From Paucibacter sp. PLA-PC-4 (GTDB lineage: Bacteria > Pseudomonadota > Gammaproteobacteria > Burkholderiales > Burkholderiaceae_C), in assembly GCF_026241155.1 (NCBI RefSeq), contig NZ_JAPFGP010000001.1, positions 310,001 to 374,000 of the forward strand: a DNA stretch of 64,000 nucleotides. The letters run 5' to 3'. Below are positions 17,351 through 25,233 of this stretch, piece after piece (position 1 is the stretch's first letter; every line of letters begins with the position of its first letter). The translations under genes were made by a program, and so were the position numbers. A model generated the notes under the pieces. It ran no database searches and had not been told where the DNA came from. It saw only the letters and a program-made list of their open reading frames with translations.

Positions 17351-17965
17351 TTGGCTTCCAAAAACACCGATACCGGGCAAACCATTAGAAAGACCACAGC
17401 TTCGCTGTCCACCCGCGGCCGACCCGCCGCGCCGGCGCCCGAGGAGCAAGCCCAGGGCGAGGCGCTGGACCGCTACCACATCGCCATCCTTGCCGAGCTG
17501 CAGCGTGAGGCGCGCTTGTCCAATGCCGAGCTGGCCGCGCGTATCGGCCTGTCGGCCGCGCCGACCTGGCGGCGCGTCAAATGGCTGGAGGAGCAGGGCT
17601 ATATCACCGGCTACCGTGCGGAGATCGACCGCCGCAAGGTCGGACTGGGCGTGTTGGCCTTTGTGCGCCTTGATGCTGACCGCAACAACGGCGCCGCCAC
17701 CAAGCTGCTGGAGGACGCGATCCGCCAGCTGCCCGAGGTGATAGCCTGCCACTACATCTCGGGCGCCGGCACCTTCGAGCTGCAGGTCATGGCTACCGAT
17801 CTGGATGCCTTCTCGCGTTTCTCAATCGACACCTTGCTGAATCTGCCCAATGTGAAGGACATCCACACAAGCTTCTCGCTTGGCGAAGTCAAGGCCGGTG
17901 CGGCGATGCCGCTGACGCATTTGCATTCCTTGAGCAATCGTGCCGCTGCAAAGACGGGCGCTTGA
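17351..17965 (+). CDS. Lrp/AsnC-family transcriptional regulator
   Basis: A protein of up to 204 residues. After a Ser/Thr/Ala/Pro-rich N-terminal tail of about 38 residues, the AsnC-type helix-turn-helix begins: LDRYHIAILAELQREARLSN, then AELAARIGLSAAPTWRRVKW. The C-terminal RAM effector domain (VGLGVLAFVRLD to VKDIHTSFSLGEVK) follows. The start is uncertain: TTG 17351 gives the full frame but has no clear ribosome-binding site, and no better start precedes the helix-turn-helix. Lrp-type genes are commonly divergent from fused indolepyruvate oxidoreductase genes and respond to amino acids; control of that gene is inferred. Confidence 0.88.
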   Translation: MASKNTDTGQTIRKTTASLSTRGRPAAPAPEEQAQGEALDRYHIAILAELQREARLSNAELAARIGLSAAPTWRRVKWLEEQGYITGYRAEIDRRKVGLGVLAFVRLDADRNNGAATKLLEDAIRQLPEVIACHYISGAGTFELQVMATDLDAFSRFSIDTLLNLPNVKDIHTSFSLGEVKAGAAMPLTHLHSLSNRAAAKTGA

Positions 17966-17981
17966 GTTAGGCTCGCCGCCC

Positions 17982-19079
17982 ATGCACAAACGCCTGGCCG
18001 ACTGGTTGCTGACGACCGACCCTGACCAGCGGCTGCGTCTGGCTCAGGCCGGGCTGGCGCTGCTACTGATGGGCTTAAGTGTGCTGGTTATGCAGTACGC
18101 GGTCTGGGTCGCGAAGGCGCCGGCGGCGCCGGTGTTTTGGTGGAATCTGCTGTCGCTAGGCGGGCTGATCGGCTTCTACCTACTCATCCGCAGCGGCTGG
18201 TCGCGCCGACTGCCGGACCCTGCGCTGACGGTGCCGCAGATGCTCTATGCGATCAGCAGTGCGGCCGCCGGCTATGCGCTGGCTGGCCCGGTGCGCGGCG
18301 CAATTTTCCCCATCCTGGCCGTGATTCTGATGTTCGGCATGTTCCAACTCCGCGCGCGCAGCGCCTTGTGGCTCAGCCTGTATGCCTTGCTGTTGCTGGG
18401 ACTGGTGATGCTGGTGATGGCGATACGGCGACCGGAGGTCTATCGGCCAGCGGTCGAGTTCGGCCATTTCCTGATGCTGGCCTTCATGCTGCCCAGTGTT
18501 TCTTTGCTGGCGGGGCGGCTCAGCCAGATCCGCCGCCGGTTGGCGGTGCAGAAACAAGAGCTGGAACTGGCGCTGGAGAAGATCCAGACCATGGCCACGC
18601 GCGACGAGTTGACCGGTCTGCTGAACCGCCGCCGCATGCAGGAGTTGCTGGCGCAGGAGGTCTTGCGCAGCCGTCGGTCGGGCCGGGGCTTTTGCCTGGC
18701 CCTGCTGGACCTCGATCACTTCAAGCGCATCAACGACGGCCATGGCCACAGTGCCGGTGACACCGTGCTGCGCGCCTTCGCACCGGCCGCACTTGCGGCG
18801 ATACGCGCAGCCGATGTGCTGGCGCGCTGGGGTGGCGAGGAGTTCGTGCTGCTGCTTACTGACACCGCGCTGCCGGCCGCCCGGGCAGGCACCGAGCGCC
18901 TGCGCCTGCAGGTCGAGGGCCTGCTGATCCCGATCGGCGCCCAGGCCCTGGGCATCACCGTGTCGATCGGCCTGACCGAGTACCGCGGCAGCGAGACGCT
19001 GGCCCAGCTACTGGAGCGTGCCGACCTGCTGCTGTATGAGGCCAAGGCGCAGGGCCGCAATCGGGTCGAGATGGGCTAG
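17982..19079 (+). CDS. membrane-bound diguanylate cyclase (GGDEF)
   Basis: About 365 residues. The first 190 contain six hydrophobic segments forming a membrane sensor region; a short coiled-coil linker (VQKQELELALEKIQTMATRD) leads to the GGDEF domain. The catalytic motif is GGEEF at residues 284-288 (RWGGEEFVLLL), an active variant. RAAD five residues before it provides the RxxD inhibitory site, so product inhibition is likely. DLDHFKRINDGHGHSAGD is the Mg/GTP-binding region. It synthesises cyclic di-GMP. It lies 16 bases after the Lrp gene and 14 bases before eamA; a functional link is not evident. Confidence 0.93.
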   Translation: MHKRLADWLLTTDPDQRLRLAQAGLALLLMGLSVLVMQYAVWVAKAPAAPVFWWNLLSLGGLIGFYLLIRSGWSRRLPDPALTVPQMLYAISSAAAGYALAGPVRGAIFPILAVILMFGMFQLRARSALWLSLYALLLLGLVMLVMAIRRPEVYRPAVEFGHFLMLAFMLPSVSLLAGRLSQIRRRLAVQKQELELALEKIQTMATRDELTGLLNRRRMQELLAQEVLRSRRSGRGFCLALLDLDHFKRINDGHGHSAGDTVLRAFAPAALAAIRAADVLARWGGEEFVLLLTDTALPAARAGTERLRLQVEGLLIPIGAQALGITVSIGLTEYRGSETLAQLLERADLLLYEAKAQGRNRVEMG

Positions 19080-19093
19080 GGTAGGCTGCGACC

Positions 19094-20008
19094 ATGACTC
19101 ATGCCGCAATGCCTGTCCGCCATTTCCTGCTTGCCCTTGCCGTCGTCGCCATCTGGGGCAGCAACTTCGTCGTCATCAAGCTTGGCCTGAATGCCTTGCC
19201 GCCGCTGCTGTTCGCTGCGCTTCGCTTTTTCTTTGCGGTGCTGCCGGCAATTTTTTTCCTGCCTCGGCCCCAGGTCGGCTGGCGCAATCTGGCTGCCTAC
19301 GGCCTCCTGATCGGCGTCGGCCAGTTCGGCGTGCTCTATCTGGCGATGCGCGCCCAGATCTCACCCGGGCTGGCCTCGCTGGTTGTGCAGACCCAGGTCT
19401 TCTTTACGCTGCTGCTGGCGATGCGCTTGGCCAAGGAGCGGGTGCAGGGCTACCAATGGCTGGGCCTGGCTCTAGCGGCCGGCGGCATTGCGGTGATCGC
19501 GATGCATACCGATGGCAGCACCACGGTGCTGGGCGTGCTGATGGTGCTGGCCGCTGCCTTCAGCTGGGCCTGCGGCAATATCGTCGGCAAGAGGGCCGGG
19601 CGCGTCAATATGCTGGCTTATATGGTTTGGACCAGCCTGTTCGCGGTGCCTCCGCTAATTCTGCTGTCGCTGCTGGTCGAAGGGCCGGCGGCGATCGGGC
19701 ACGGGCTGCAGCAGGCGGGCTGGGGCACCTGGGCTGCTGTGCTATGGCAGTCGGTCGGCAACACCTTGTTCGGCTACGGAGTCTGGGGTTGGCTGCTCGC
19801 GCGGCATGCGGCCGCCACCATTGTGCCGATGGCCTTGCTGGTGCCTGTCTTCGGCATCGGCAGCGCGGCCCTGTTTCTGGGCGAGCCGCTGCCATTGTGG
19901 AAGCTGGGCGCGGCCGCCCTGGTGATGAGCGGCTTGGCGCTGAACCTGCTGTGGCCCTCGCTCTACGCGGGTCTGCGCATTTTGAAGCGCTCGCCCAGCT
20001 CGAAGTAG
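19094..20008 (+). CDS. eamA: EamA-type drug/metabolite exporter
   Basis: A 304-residue inner-membrane protein with ten predicted helices in two EamA repeats. The N-terminus VVAIWGSNFVVIKLGLNALP followed by PLLFAALRFFFAVLPAIFF, plus the internal FSWACGNIVGKRAG and the segment GYGVWGWLLAR, closely parallels the E. coli O-acetylserine/cysteine exporter EamA, so export of amino-acid metabolites is plausible. The symbol is assigned by resemblance only. The last 46 bases overlap the convergent flavin reductase-like gene, and the tail residues RILKRSPSSK are unremarkable. Confidence 0.88.
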   Translation: MTHAAMPVRHFLLALAVVAIWGSNFVVIKLGLNALPPLLFAALRFFFAVLPAIFFLPRPQVGWRNLAAYGLLIGVGQFGVLYLAMRAQISPGLASLVVQTQVFFTLLLAMRLAKERVQGYQWLGLALAAGGIAVIAMHTDGSTTVLGVLMVLAAAFSWACGNIVGKRAGRVNMLAYMVWTSLFAVPPLILLSLLVEGPAAIGHGLQQAGWGTWAAVLWQSVGNTLFGYGVWGWLLARHAAATIVPMALLVPVFGIGSAALFLGEPLPLWKLGAAALVMSGLALNLLWPSLYAGLRILKRSPSSK

Positions 20009-20571
20009 TCGGCCGGGCCGCCGCCGCGCAGGATGGGCCGGGCTGCGGCGGTGTCGTAGATGCCGTCGACCAGCAGGTGCTCGGCAATATGTACGCCCAC
20101 CACCTCACCCAGAGTGAGCCAGGTATCGACCGCCGTGCCGGCTGCGCTTTGCAGCCGTATTAACTGGCTCAGCCGGCACTCGAAGGACACCAGCGCCGCC
20201 GCCACGCGCGGCACGCCGACGATGCGTGAGGGCGCTGTCGCCAGCCCGGCCAGTACGAACTCGTCAACCTCAGGCGGAACTGCCGCGCAGCTGGCGTTCA
20301 TCTGCTCGGCGAGTTCGCGCGTCGCGAGGTTCCACACGAACTCGCCGGTGGCCTCGATATTGCGTACCGTGTCTTTCCAGCCTGTACTGGCGAAACCGAT
20401 GATGGGGGGCGTGTAGTTGAAGGCATTGAAGAAGCTGTAGGGCGCCAGGTTCAGCACGCCGGCCGAGTCGCGCGACGCGATCCAGCCGATCGGGCGCGGG
20501 CCGACGATGGCGTTGAAAGGGTCATGCGGCAGGCCATGGCCGAGGCGGGGTTCGTAGAAGTGTTCGCTCAT
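19963..20571 (-). CDS. flavin reductase-like (FMN-binding split barrel) protein
   Basis: A 202-residue protein of the flavin reductase/DIM6-NTAB type. The family block is clear at the N-terminus: NAIVGPRPIGWIASRDSAGV, then LNLAPYSFFNAFNYTPPIIG and FASTGWKDTVRNIEATGEFV, the FMN-binding split-barrel strands. Members reduce flavin or bind FMN in two-component oxygenase systems, but many are of unknown function, and no partner oxygenase is present. It converges with eamA, sharing 46 bases, and is divergent from the methyltransferase gene that starts 39 bases away. Confidence 0.85.
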   Translation of the reverse strand: MSEHFYEPRLGHGLPHDPFNAIVGPRPIGWIASRDSAGVLNLAPYSFFNAFNYTPPIIGFASTGWKDTVRNIEATGEFVWNLATRELAEQMNASCAAVPPEVDEFVLAGLATAPSRIVGVPRVAAALVSFECRLSQLIRLQSAAGTAVDTWLTLGEVVGVHIAEHLLVDGIYDTAAARPILRGGGPADYFELGERFKMRRPA

Positions 20572-20609
20572 ATCGGTATCGTCATGGTGGCCGGCTATGC
20601 TACGCGCTC

Positions 20610-21419
20610 ATGACAAAAGCTCATGATCAGAAAGATACAGGTGCCGCCTTGCGCGGCCTGTATGCGGCCGCCGGTGGTGTTGGCGCGGTGTTCGACGCCA
20701 AGGTGGCCGACTACCAGGCCTCGCGGCCCGACTATCCGCCGGCTCTGTTCGATGCGCTGGACAGCGAGGCGGCACCGAGTCGTGTCGCCGATGTCGGCGC
20801 CGGAACGGGGCTCTTGACCCAGGGCCTGCTGGCACGCGGCTGGCAAGTGCTGGCGGTGGAGCCTAATGCGACGATGCGGGCCGCCTGCGATGCGCGGCTG
20901 GGTGGGCTTGCAGGCTACCGCAGCGCTGAGGGCCGGGCCGAGTCGATCCCGGCCGCCGCTGCCAGCCTGGACATGATCACTGCCGCCCAGGCCTTCCATT
21001 GGTTCGAGCCCGAGGCCGCAAGGGCCGAGGCCCTGCGGGTGCTGAGCCCCGTCGGTCAGGTGGCGCTGATCTGGAACGACCGCCAGCGCGAGCAGCCGCT
21101 GCACATGGCACTGGACGAAGAGGTGTTCGCGAGGCATGGCGGCGAGGGCCGCTTGCGCCTGCTCGCGCATGAGGACCGTGGCCAGGTCGGACGCTTCTTC
21201 GCTGGCACCATGCCGCGCGAATGGCAGTGGCCGCATGAGCATTGGCTGGACGAGGCTGGTCTGATCAGCCTGGTGTTCTCGCGCTCTTACATGCCTAGGC
21301 CTGACAGCGAGCAGGGTCAAGTCGCGAGTGCCACGGCGCGCGAGATCTTTGCCCGTTTTGCGCGGGACGGCCGGGTGGCGGTGACCTACACGACGGTGCT
21401 GAAGCTTGGGCGACCCTAG
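20610..21419 (+). CDS. class I SAM-dependent methyltransferase
   Basis: A 269-residue cytoplasmic protein. Motif I is VADVGAGTGLLTQGLLARGW with the acidic motif II residue in VLAVEPNATM. AAQAFHWFEPEAARAEALRV is characteristic of the UbiE/Methyltransf_11-like group that includes yeast trans-aconitate methyltransferase-like proteins (the AFHWF block). The substrate is unknown. The TAG stop lies in a CTAG at 21416-21419 that also provides the stop of the converging LysR gene. Confidence 0.86.
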   Translation: MTKAHDQKDTGAALRGLYAAAGGVGAVFDAKVADYQASRPDYPPALFDALDSEAAPSRVADVGAGTGLLTQGLLARGWQVLAVEPNATMRAACDARLGGLAGYRSAEGRAESIPAAAASLDMITAAQAFHWFEPEAARAEALRVLSPVGQVALIWNDRQREQPLHMALDEEVFARHGGEGRLRLLAHEDRGQVGRFFAGTMPREWQWPHEHWLDEAGLISLVFSRSYMPRPDSEQGQVASATAREIFARFARDGRVAVTYTTVLKLGRP

Positions 21420-22324
21420 ATCAGCGTTGCGACCTCTTCGCGTAACAGCGCCACCAAGGCCTCGGCCGCCAGCGAAAGCGGCCGCCCGCGCGGGGTCACC
21501 AAACCCAGCGGGCGCGGCATCACCGGATCGCTCAGCGGCCGGCTGCTGACCTTGGGGCCGCGCGCCACCAGGGCCGCCAGTTCCGGCAGGGCCGCCACCC
21601 CGAGGCCAGCTGCCACCATCGCATTGATGGTGGCCAGGTGCTCGACCTCGTACTGGGGCGCGAAGCCGATGCCGTTGCGAAGAAAGGCGGCATCGGCGTA
21701 CTGGCGCACGCTGGTCGGGTGCGGCATCGAGATATGCGGCAGCGCGGCGCAGTCGGCCCAGCGCATGGGTCGAGTCTTGCCTGCGGCCAGTGCATGGCCG
21801 GCCGGCAGCAGCAGCACGAAGCGATCCTCACCCAGCGGCTGGTACTCCAGATCGGCATAGGCCGGGTTGGCTGCGGTCAGTGCGAAATCGGCCTGGCCTG
21901 CCCGCACAAGGTCGAAGGCCGGGCCCGACAGGCTGTCCAGCATCTCAAGCCGCACGCCCGGATGCAGGGCTGCGAAGCGTGCGAACGCGGTCGGCACGGC
22001 CGTGGCCGCTAGCGAGGGCAGGGCCGCGACCCGCACCCGGCCAGCGCGCAGCTCGCTGATGTCGCGCACCGCCTGCACGGCCGAATCTGCCTGCTGACGC
22101 AGCAGGGCCACGCGCTGCTGGAATACCTGGCCGGCGGCGGTCAGACGCACGGCTCGGGTGCTGCGCTCGAACAGCGCGGCGCCCAAGCTTTGCTCCAAGC
22201 GCGTGATCACGCCGGAGACCGCTGGCTGCGACAGATGCAGACGTTCGGCGGCACGGCGGTAGTTCAGCGTGTCGGCCAGGGTCAGGAAGACATCCAGCTC
22301 ACGCAGCGAGCAATTGATCAGCAT
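21416..22324 (-). CDS. LysR-family transcriptional regulator
   Basis: A 302-residue LysR-type regulator. The helix-turn-helix covers ELDVFLTLADTLNYRRAAER and LHLSQPAVSGVITRLEQSLG, then the wing ERSTRAVRLTAAG. The effector-binding domain runs from about residue 92. It is divergent, 83 bases away, from the dehydrogenase/BKACE/Bug operon, which it very probably controls in response to that pathway's substrate. Its start codon adjoins a near-perfect TGATTAATTTATCA palindrome. Confidence 0.92.
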   Translation of the reverse strand: MLINCSLRELDVFLTLADTLNYRRAAERLHLSQPAVSGVITRLEQSLGAALFERSTRAVRLTAAGQVFQQRVALLRQQADSAVQAVRDISELRAGRVRVAALPSLAATAVPTAFARFAALHPGVRLEMLDSLSGPAFDLVRAGQADFALTAANPAYADLEYQPLGEDRFVLLLPAGHALAAGKTRPMRWADCAALPHISMPHPTSVRQYADAAFLRNGIGFAPQYEVEHLATINAMVAAGLGVAALPELAALVARGPKVSSRPLSDPVMPRPLGLVTPRGRPLSLAAEALVALLREEVATLI

Positions 22325-22327
22325 GGG

Positions 22328-22364
22328 TGATTAATTTATCAAAACTTGCGAATGGACGTATCAA
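22328..22364. promoter_or_regulatory. candidate LysR operator in divergent intergenic region
   Basis: TGATTAATTTATCA at 22328-22341 is a palindrome with one mismatch. TATCAA occurs at 22337-22342 and again at 22359-22364, exactly 22 bases (two helical turns) apart. Such paired AT-rich sites between a LysR gene and its target are typical recognition and activation sites. Confidence 0.42.
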
Positions 22365-22407
22365 TACCTGATTCCTAGACTGCGCTCTATTGCATCAGGA
22401 GGGACGA

Positions 22408-23376
22408 ATGGTGGTGGCGCAGACGGGTGTATTGGATGGGCGGGTGCTGGTGGTCGGTGGCGGCACCATGGGGGCCGATGTGGCCGTGGTGCTGGCACGC
22501 GGCGGATTCGACGTCACAGTGATCGAGCGCCATGCGGAACGCCGTGAGGGCCTGCTCGCCTACGTGGCAGAGCGCCTGGCGCCGCTGGGCCTGGCTTCGC
22601 AGGGTCTGGGTCTGGTCGACGAGCTGTCCCAAGTCGACTGGGCCGGCACAGGCCTGGTCATTGAGTGCATCCCGGAGCAGCTGTCGCAGAAGCAGGCCCT
22701 GTTTGCCGAGCTGCAGGCGCTGGCGCGGCCCGACTGCGTGCTTAGCAGTAACAGCTCCAGCTTCCCGATCAGCGCCATTGCCGAGGGCTTGTCCACTCAG
22801 GGGCGGATGCTGGGCCTGCATTTCTTCATGCCCGCGCATCTGGTACCCCTGGTCGAGGTGGTGCTGGGGCCGCGCAGCGACGAGGCGCTCGCGGCGCGCC
22901 TGGCTGCGACGATGCGGGCCTGCGGCCAGGTGCCGGTGCTGGTGCGCAAGGACAAGCCGGGCTTTCTGGCCAACCGCCTGCAGCACGCGCTGGCGCGCGA
23001 GGCCTTCGCGCTGATCGATGAGGGCGTGGCTACGGCCGAGGATGTGGACGCGGCGGTGCGCTTTGGCTTCGGCTTTCGCTTTCTGGCGGCCGGGCCGGTG
23101 CTGCAGCGCGACCATGCGGGTCTGGACGTGCACTGCGCCGCCGCAGCGACCATGTACCCGAGCCTGTCCAACAGTGCCGAGCCGGCGCGGGCCTTGCGCG
23201 AGCGCGTGGCCCAGGGGCGTTTGGGCATGAAGGCCGGCGCCGGGTTTTTCGACTGGCCCGAGGGCAAGCGCCTGGCCGAGCGCGCCCGCTACGACGCGCT
23301 GCTGCGTCAGGGCCTGGCGCTGCTAGCCGACGAACTGCCGCCGCTGCGCCGGCGTCCCGAACCGAAGGAGGCTTGA
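22408..23376 (+). CDS. 3-hydroxyacyl-CoA dehydrogenase-family oxidoreductase
   Basis: About 323 residues. ATG 22408 follows AGGAGGG. The Rossmann fold begins VLVVGGGTMGADVAVVLARG; the substrate half shows SNSSSFPISAIA, the catalytic-type LHFFMPAHLVPLVEVV (His/Glu dyad) and VRKDKPGFLANRLQHALARE. It oxidises a 3-hydroxy acyl or 3-hydroxy acid to the 3-keto compound with NAD. Size and partner gene resemble L-carnitine dehydrogenase and related 3-hydroxy-acid dehydrogenases more than fatty-acid enzymes. It is followed after one base by the BKACE gene, which would consume the 3-keto product. Confidence 0.88.
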   Translation: MVVAQTGVLDGRVLVVGGGTMGADVAVVLARGGFDVTVIERHAERREGLLAYVAERLAPLGLASQGLGLVDELSQVDWAGTGLVIECIPEQLSQKQALFAELQALARPDCVLSSNSSSFPISAIAEGLSTQGRMLGLHFFMPAHLVPLVEVVLGPRSDEALAARLAATMRACGQVPVLVRKDKPGFLANRLQHALAREAFALIDEGVATAEDVDAAVRFGFGFRFLAAGPVLQRDHAGLDVHCAAAATMYPSLSNSAEPARALRERVAQGRLGMKAGAGFFDWPEGKRLAERARYDALLRQGLALLADELPPLRRRPEPKEA

Positions 23377-23377
23377 G

Positions 23378-24190
23378 ATGCAAGAAGAACTGATCATCAC
23401 CGTGGCGCCAAACGGCGCCTACAAGCAGGCCGCCGATCACGGCGCGCTGCCGCTGACCCCCGAGACGCTGGCCCAGACCGCCAAGCACTGCTGTGATGCC
23501 GGCGCGGCGATGCTGCACCTGCATATCCGCGACGCCGCCGGTCGCCACAGCCTCGATGTCGAGGGCTATCGCGAGGCCTTGCGTGTGGTGCGCGCGGCGG
23601 TCGGCGAAGCGATGGTGCTGCAGGTCACCAGCGAGGCCGCCAAGGTCTACCAGGCGCCGGCTCAAATCGCGATGGTGCGGGCGCTGCGCCCCGAGGCTGT
23701 GTCGGTGGGCTTGCGCGAGCTGGACCACCCCGAGATTGGCGAGCGCGGGCTGGCCGAGTTCTTCGGCTGGCTGGCTGCCCAGCGGATGATGACCCAGGTA
23801 ATCCTCTACGACACGGCCGATGTGCAGCGCTGGCAGGCCTTGCAGCGCGTCGGTGTGATCCCGGACGCGGCCTGGTTCCTGCTCTTCGTGCTGGGCCGCT
23901 ACAGCGCCGGCCAGACCTCGTCGCCACAGGACCTGCTTCCTTTTGTGCAAAGCCACACCGGCACCGAGCCCTGGGCCGTCTGTGCCTTCGGCGCGGCCGA
24001 GCATGCCTGCATGGCGGCCGCTGCCGCACTGGGCGGTCACGTGCGGGTCGGCTTCGAGAACAACCTGTATCTGAAGGACGGCGCGCTAGCGCCGGACAAC
24101 GCTGCCCTGGTGAGCCAGGCCGCGCAGGCGGCCGAGGTTCTGGGCCGGCCGCTGGCCACTGCCCGGAGCCTGCGCGCGCGCTTTGGCTAA
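23378..24190 (+). CDS. beta-keto acid cleavage enzyme (BKACE / Kce, DUF849)
   Basis: A 270-residue TIM-barrel enzyme. BKACE proteins convert a 3-keto acid plus acetyl-CoA to acetoacetate plus an acyl-CoA. The zinc-binding His-x-His is seen in AAMLHLHIRDAAGRHS; other family segments are VLQVTSEAA, RPEAVSVGLRELDHP and GGHVRVGFENNLYLKDG. The specificity residues cannot be assigned by eye. Gene order dehydrogenase-BKACE is that of carnitine and other 3-hydroxy/3-keto acid catabolic clusters. The thioesterase of the carnitine cluster is not found here. Confidence 0.9.
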   Translation: MQEELIITVAPNGAYKQAADHGALPLTPETLAQTAKHCCDAGAAMLHLHIRDAAGRHSLDVEGYREALRVVRAAVGEAMVLQVTSEAAKVYQAPAQIAMVRALRPEAVSVGLRELDHPEIGERGLAEFFGWLAAQRMMTQVILYDTADVQRWQALQRVGVIPDAAWFLLFVLGRYSAGQTSSPQDLLPFVQSHTGTEPWAVCAFGAAEHACMAAAAALGGHVRVGFENNLYLKDGALAPDNAALVSQAAQAAEVLGRPLATARSLRARFG

Positions 24191-24228
24191 AACGAGCATC
24201 GACAACAACAGAGAAGGAGACACGTCCC

Positions 24229-25215
24229 ATGCAACACCACCACCGCCTCATCCCGCTCGGCACCGTCGTTCTGGCCCTCTTGGGCCTGGCCGGTCCCGCA
24301 CCGGCTCAGGAGATCTATCCGTCCAAGCCGATCCGCTTCGTCGTGCCCTATCCGCCGGGCGGCCCCACTGATCTGATGGCGCGGCTACTGCAGCCCGAAT
24401 TGCAGAACCGGCTGGGTGTGCCCATCGTGATCGAGAACAAGGGCGGGGCTGGCGGCAATGTCGGCACCGGCGAGGTGGCCAAGCAGGCGCCGGCCGATGG
24501 CTACACGATCCTGCTGGCCGCCAGCGGCCCGATGGCGGTGAACCAGAGTCTGTTCAAGACCCTCAGCTACAGCCCACTGACCGACCTGACCCCGGTGGTG
24601 CAGCTCTCGTCCTTCCCGCTGGTGCTGGAGGTCCATCCGTCGACGGGAATCAGGAACATCAAGGATTTCCTCGCCCAGACTCGCGAGAAGCCCGAGGGCC
24701 TGACCTTCGCCTCGGCCGGCAATGGCACGCCTCAGCATCTGGCCGGCGAGATCTACAACAAGGCCATCGGCGGCAAACTGGCTCACATCCCCTATCGCGG
24801 CGCCGGCCCGGCGCTCAACGACCTGCTTGGCGGCCAGGTCAAGGTGATGTTCGATGTGCTGGGCAGCTCGTTGCCCCATATCAGCGCCGGCAAGCTGACG
24901 CCGCTGGCCGTTACCTCGGCCAAGCGCAGCCCTTCGCTGCCGAATGTGCCGACGCTGGCCGAGTCCGGCCTTGCCTCGTTCGAGGTGACGGCCTGGCACG
25001 GCATCGCGATGCGCGCCGGGACGCCGCCGGAGATCATCAGGAAGCTCAATGGCGCGGTGCTGGCGACCTTCAAGGACCCTGTCTTCCGCAAGAAATGGGA
25101 AGACCTGGGCACACCGGTGGTGGCCGGGACGCCCGAACAGTTCGGCCAGCTAATCCGAACTGAGTCGGTCCGACTGGGCCGTGTCGTACGCGATTCCGGT
25201 GCCAGCGTGGACTGA
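24229..25215 (+). CDS. Bug-family (TctC) periplasmic solute receptor
   Basis: A 328-residue exported receptor; GAAGGAGAC precedes ATG 24229. After the signal peptide (cleaved after GPAPAQ) the mature protein starts EIYPSKPIRFVVPYPPGGPT, and shows VIENKGGAGGNVGTGEVAKQ, AHIPYRGAGPALNDLLGGQV and LPNVPTLAESGLASFEV, all Bug hallmarks. It closes the three-gene operon, so it probably captures the substrate that the dehydrogenase and BKACE degrade. No TctAB permease is adjacent. Confidence 0.9.
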   Translation: MQHHHRLIPLGTVVLALLGLAGPAPAQEIYPSKPIRFVVPYPPGGPTDLMARLLQPELQNRLGVPIVIENKGGAGGNVGTGEVAKQAPADGYTILLAASGPMAVNQSLFKTLSYSPLTDLTPVVQLSSFPLVLEVHPSTGIRNIKDFLAQTREKPEGLTFASAGNGTPQHLAGEIYNKAIGGKLAHIPYRGAGPALNDLLGGQVKVMFDVLGSSLPHISAGKLTPLAVTSAKRSPSLPNVPTLAESGLASFEVTAWHGIAMRAGTPPEIIRKLNGAVLATFKDPVFRKKWEDLGTPVVAGTPEQFGQLIRTESVRLGRVVRDSGASVD

Positions 25216-25233
25216 AGCCCGTATGCTGGCGCC

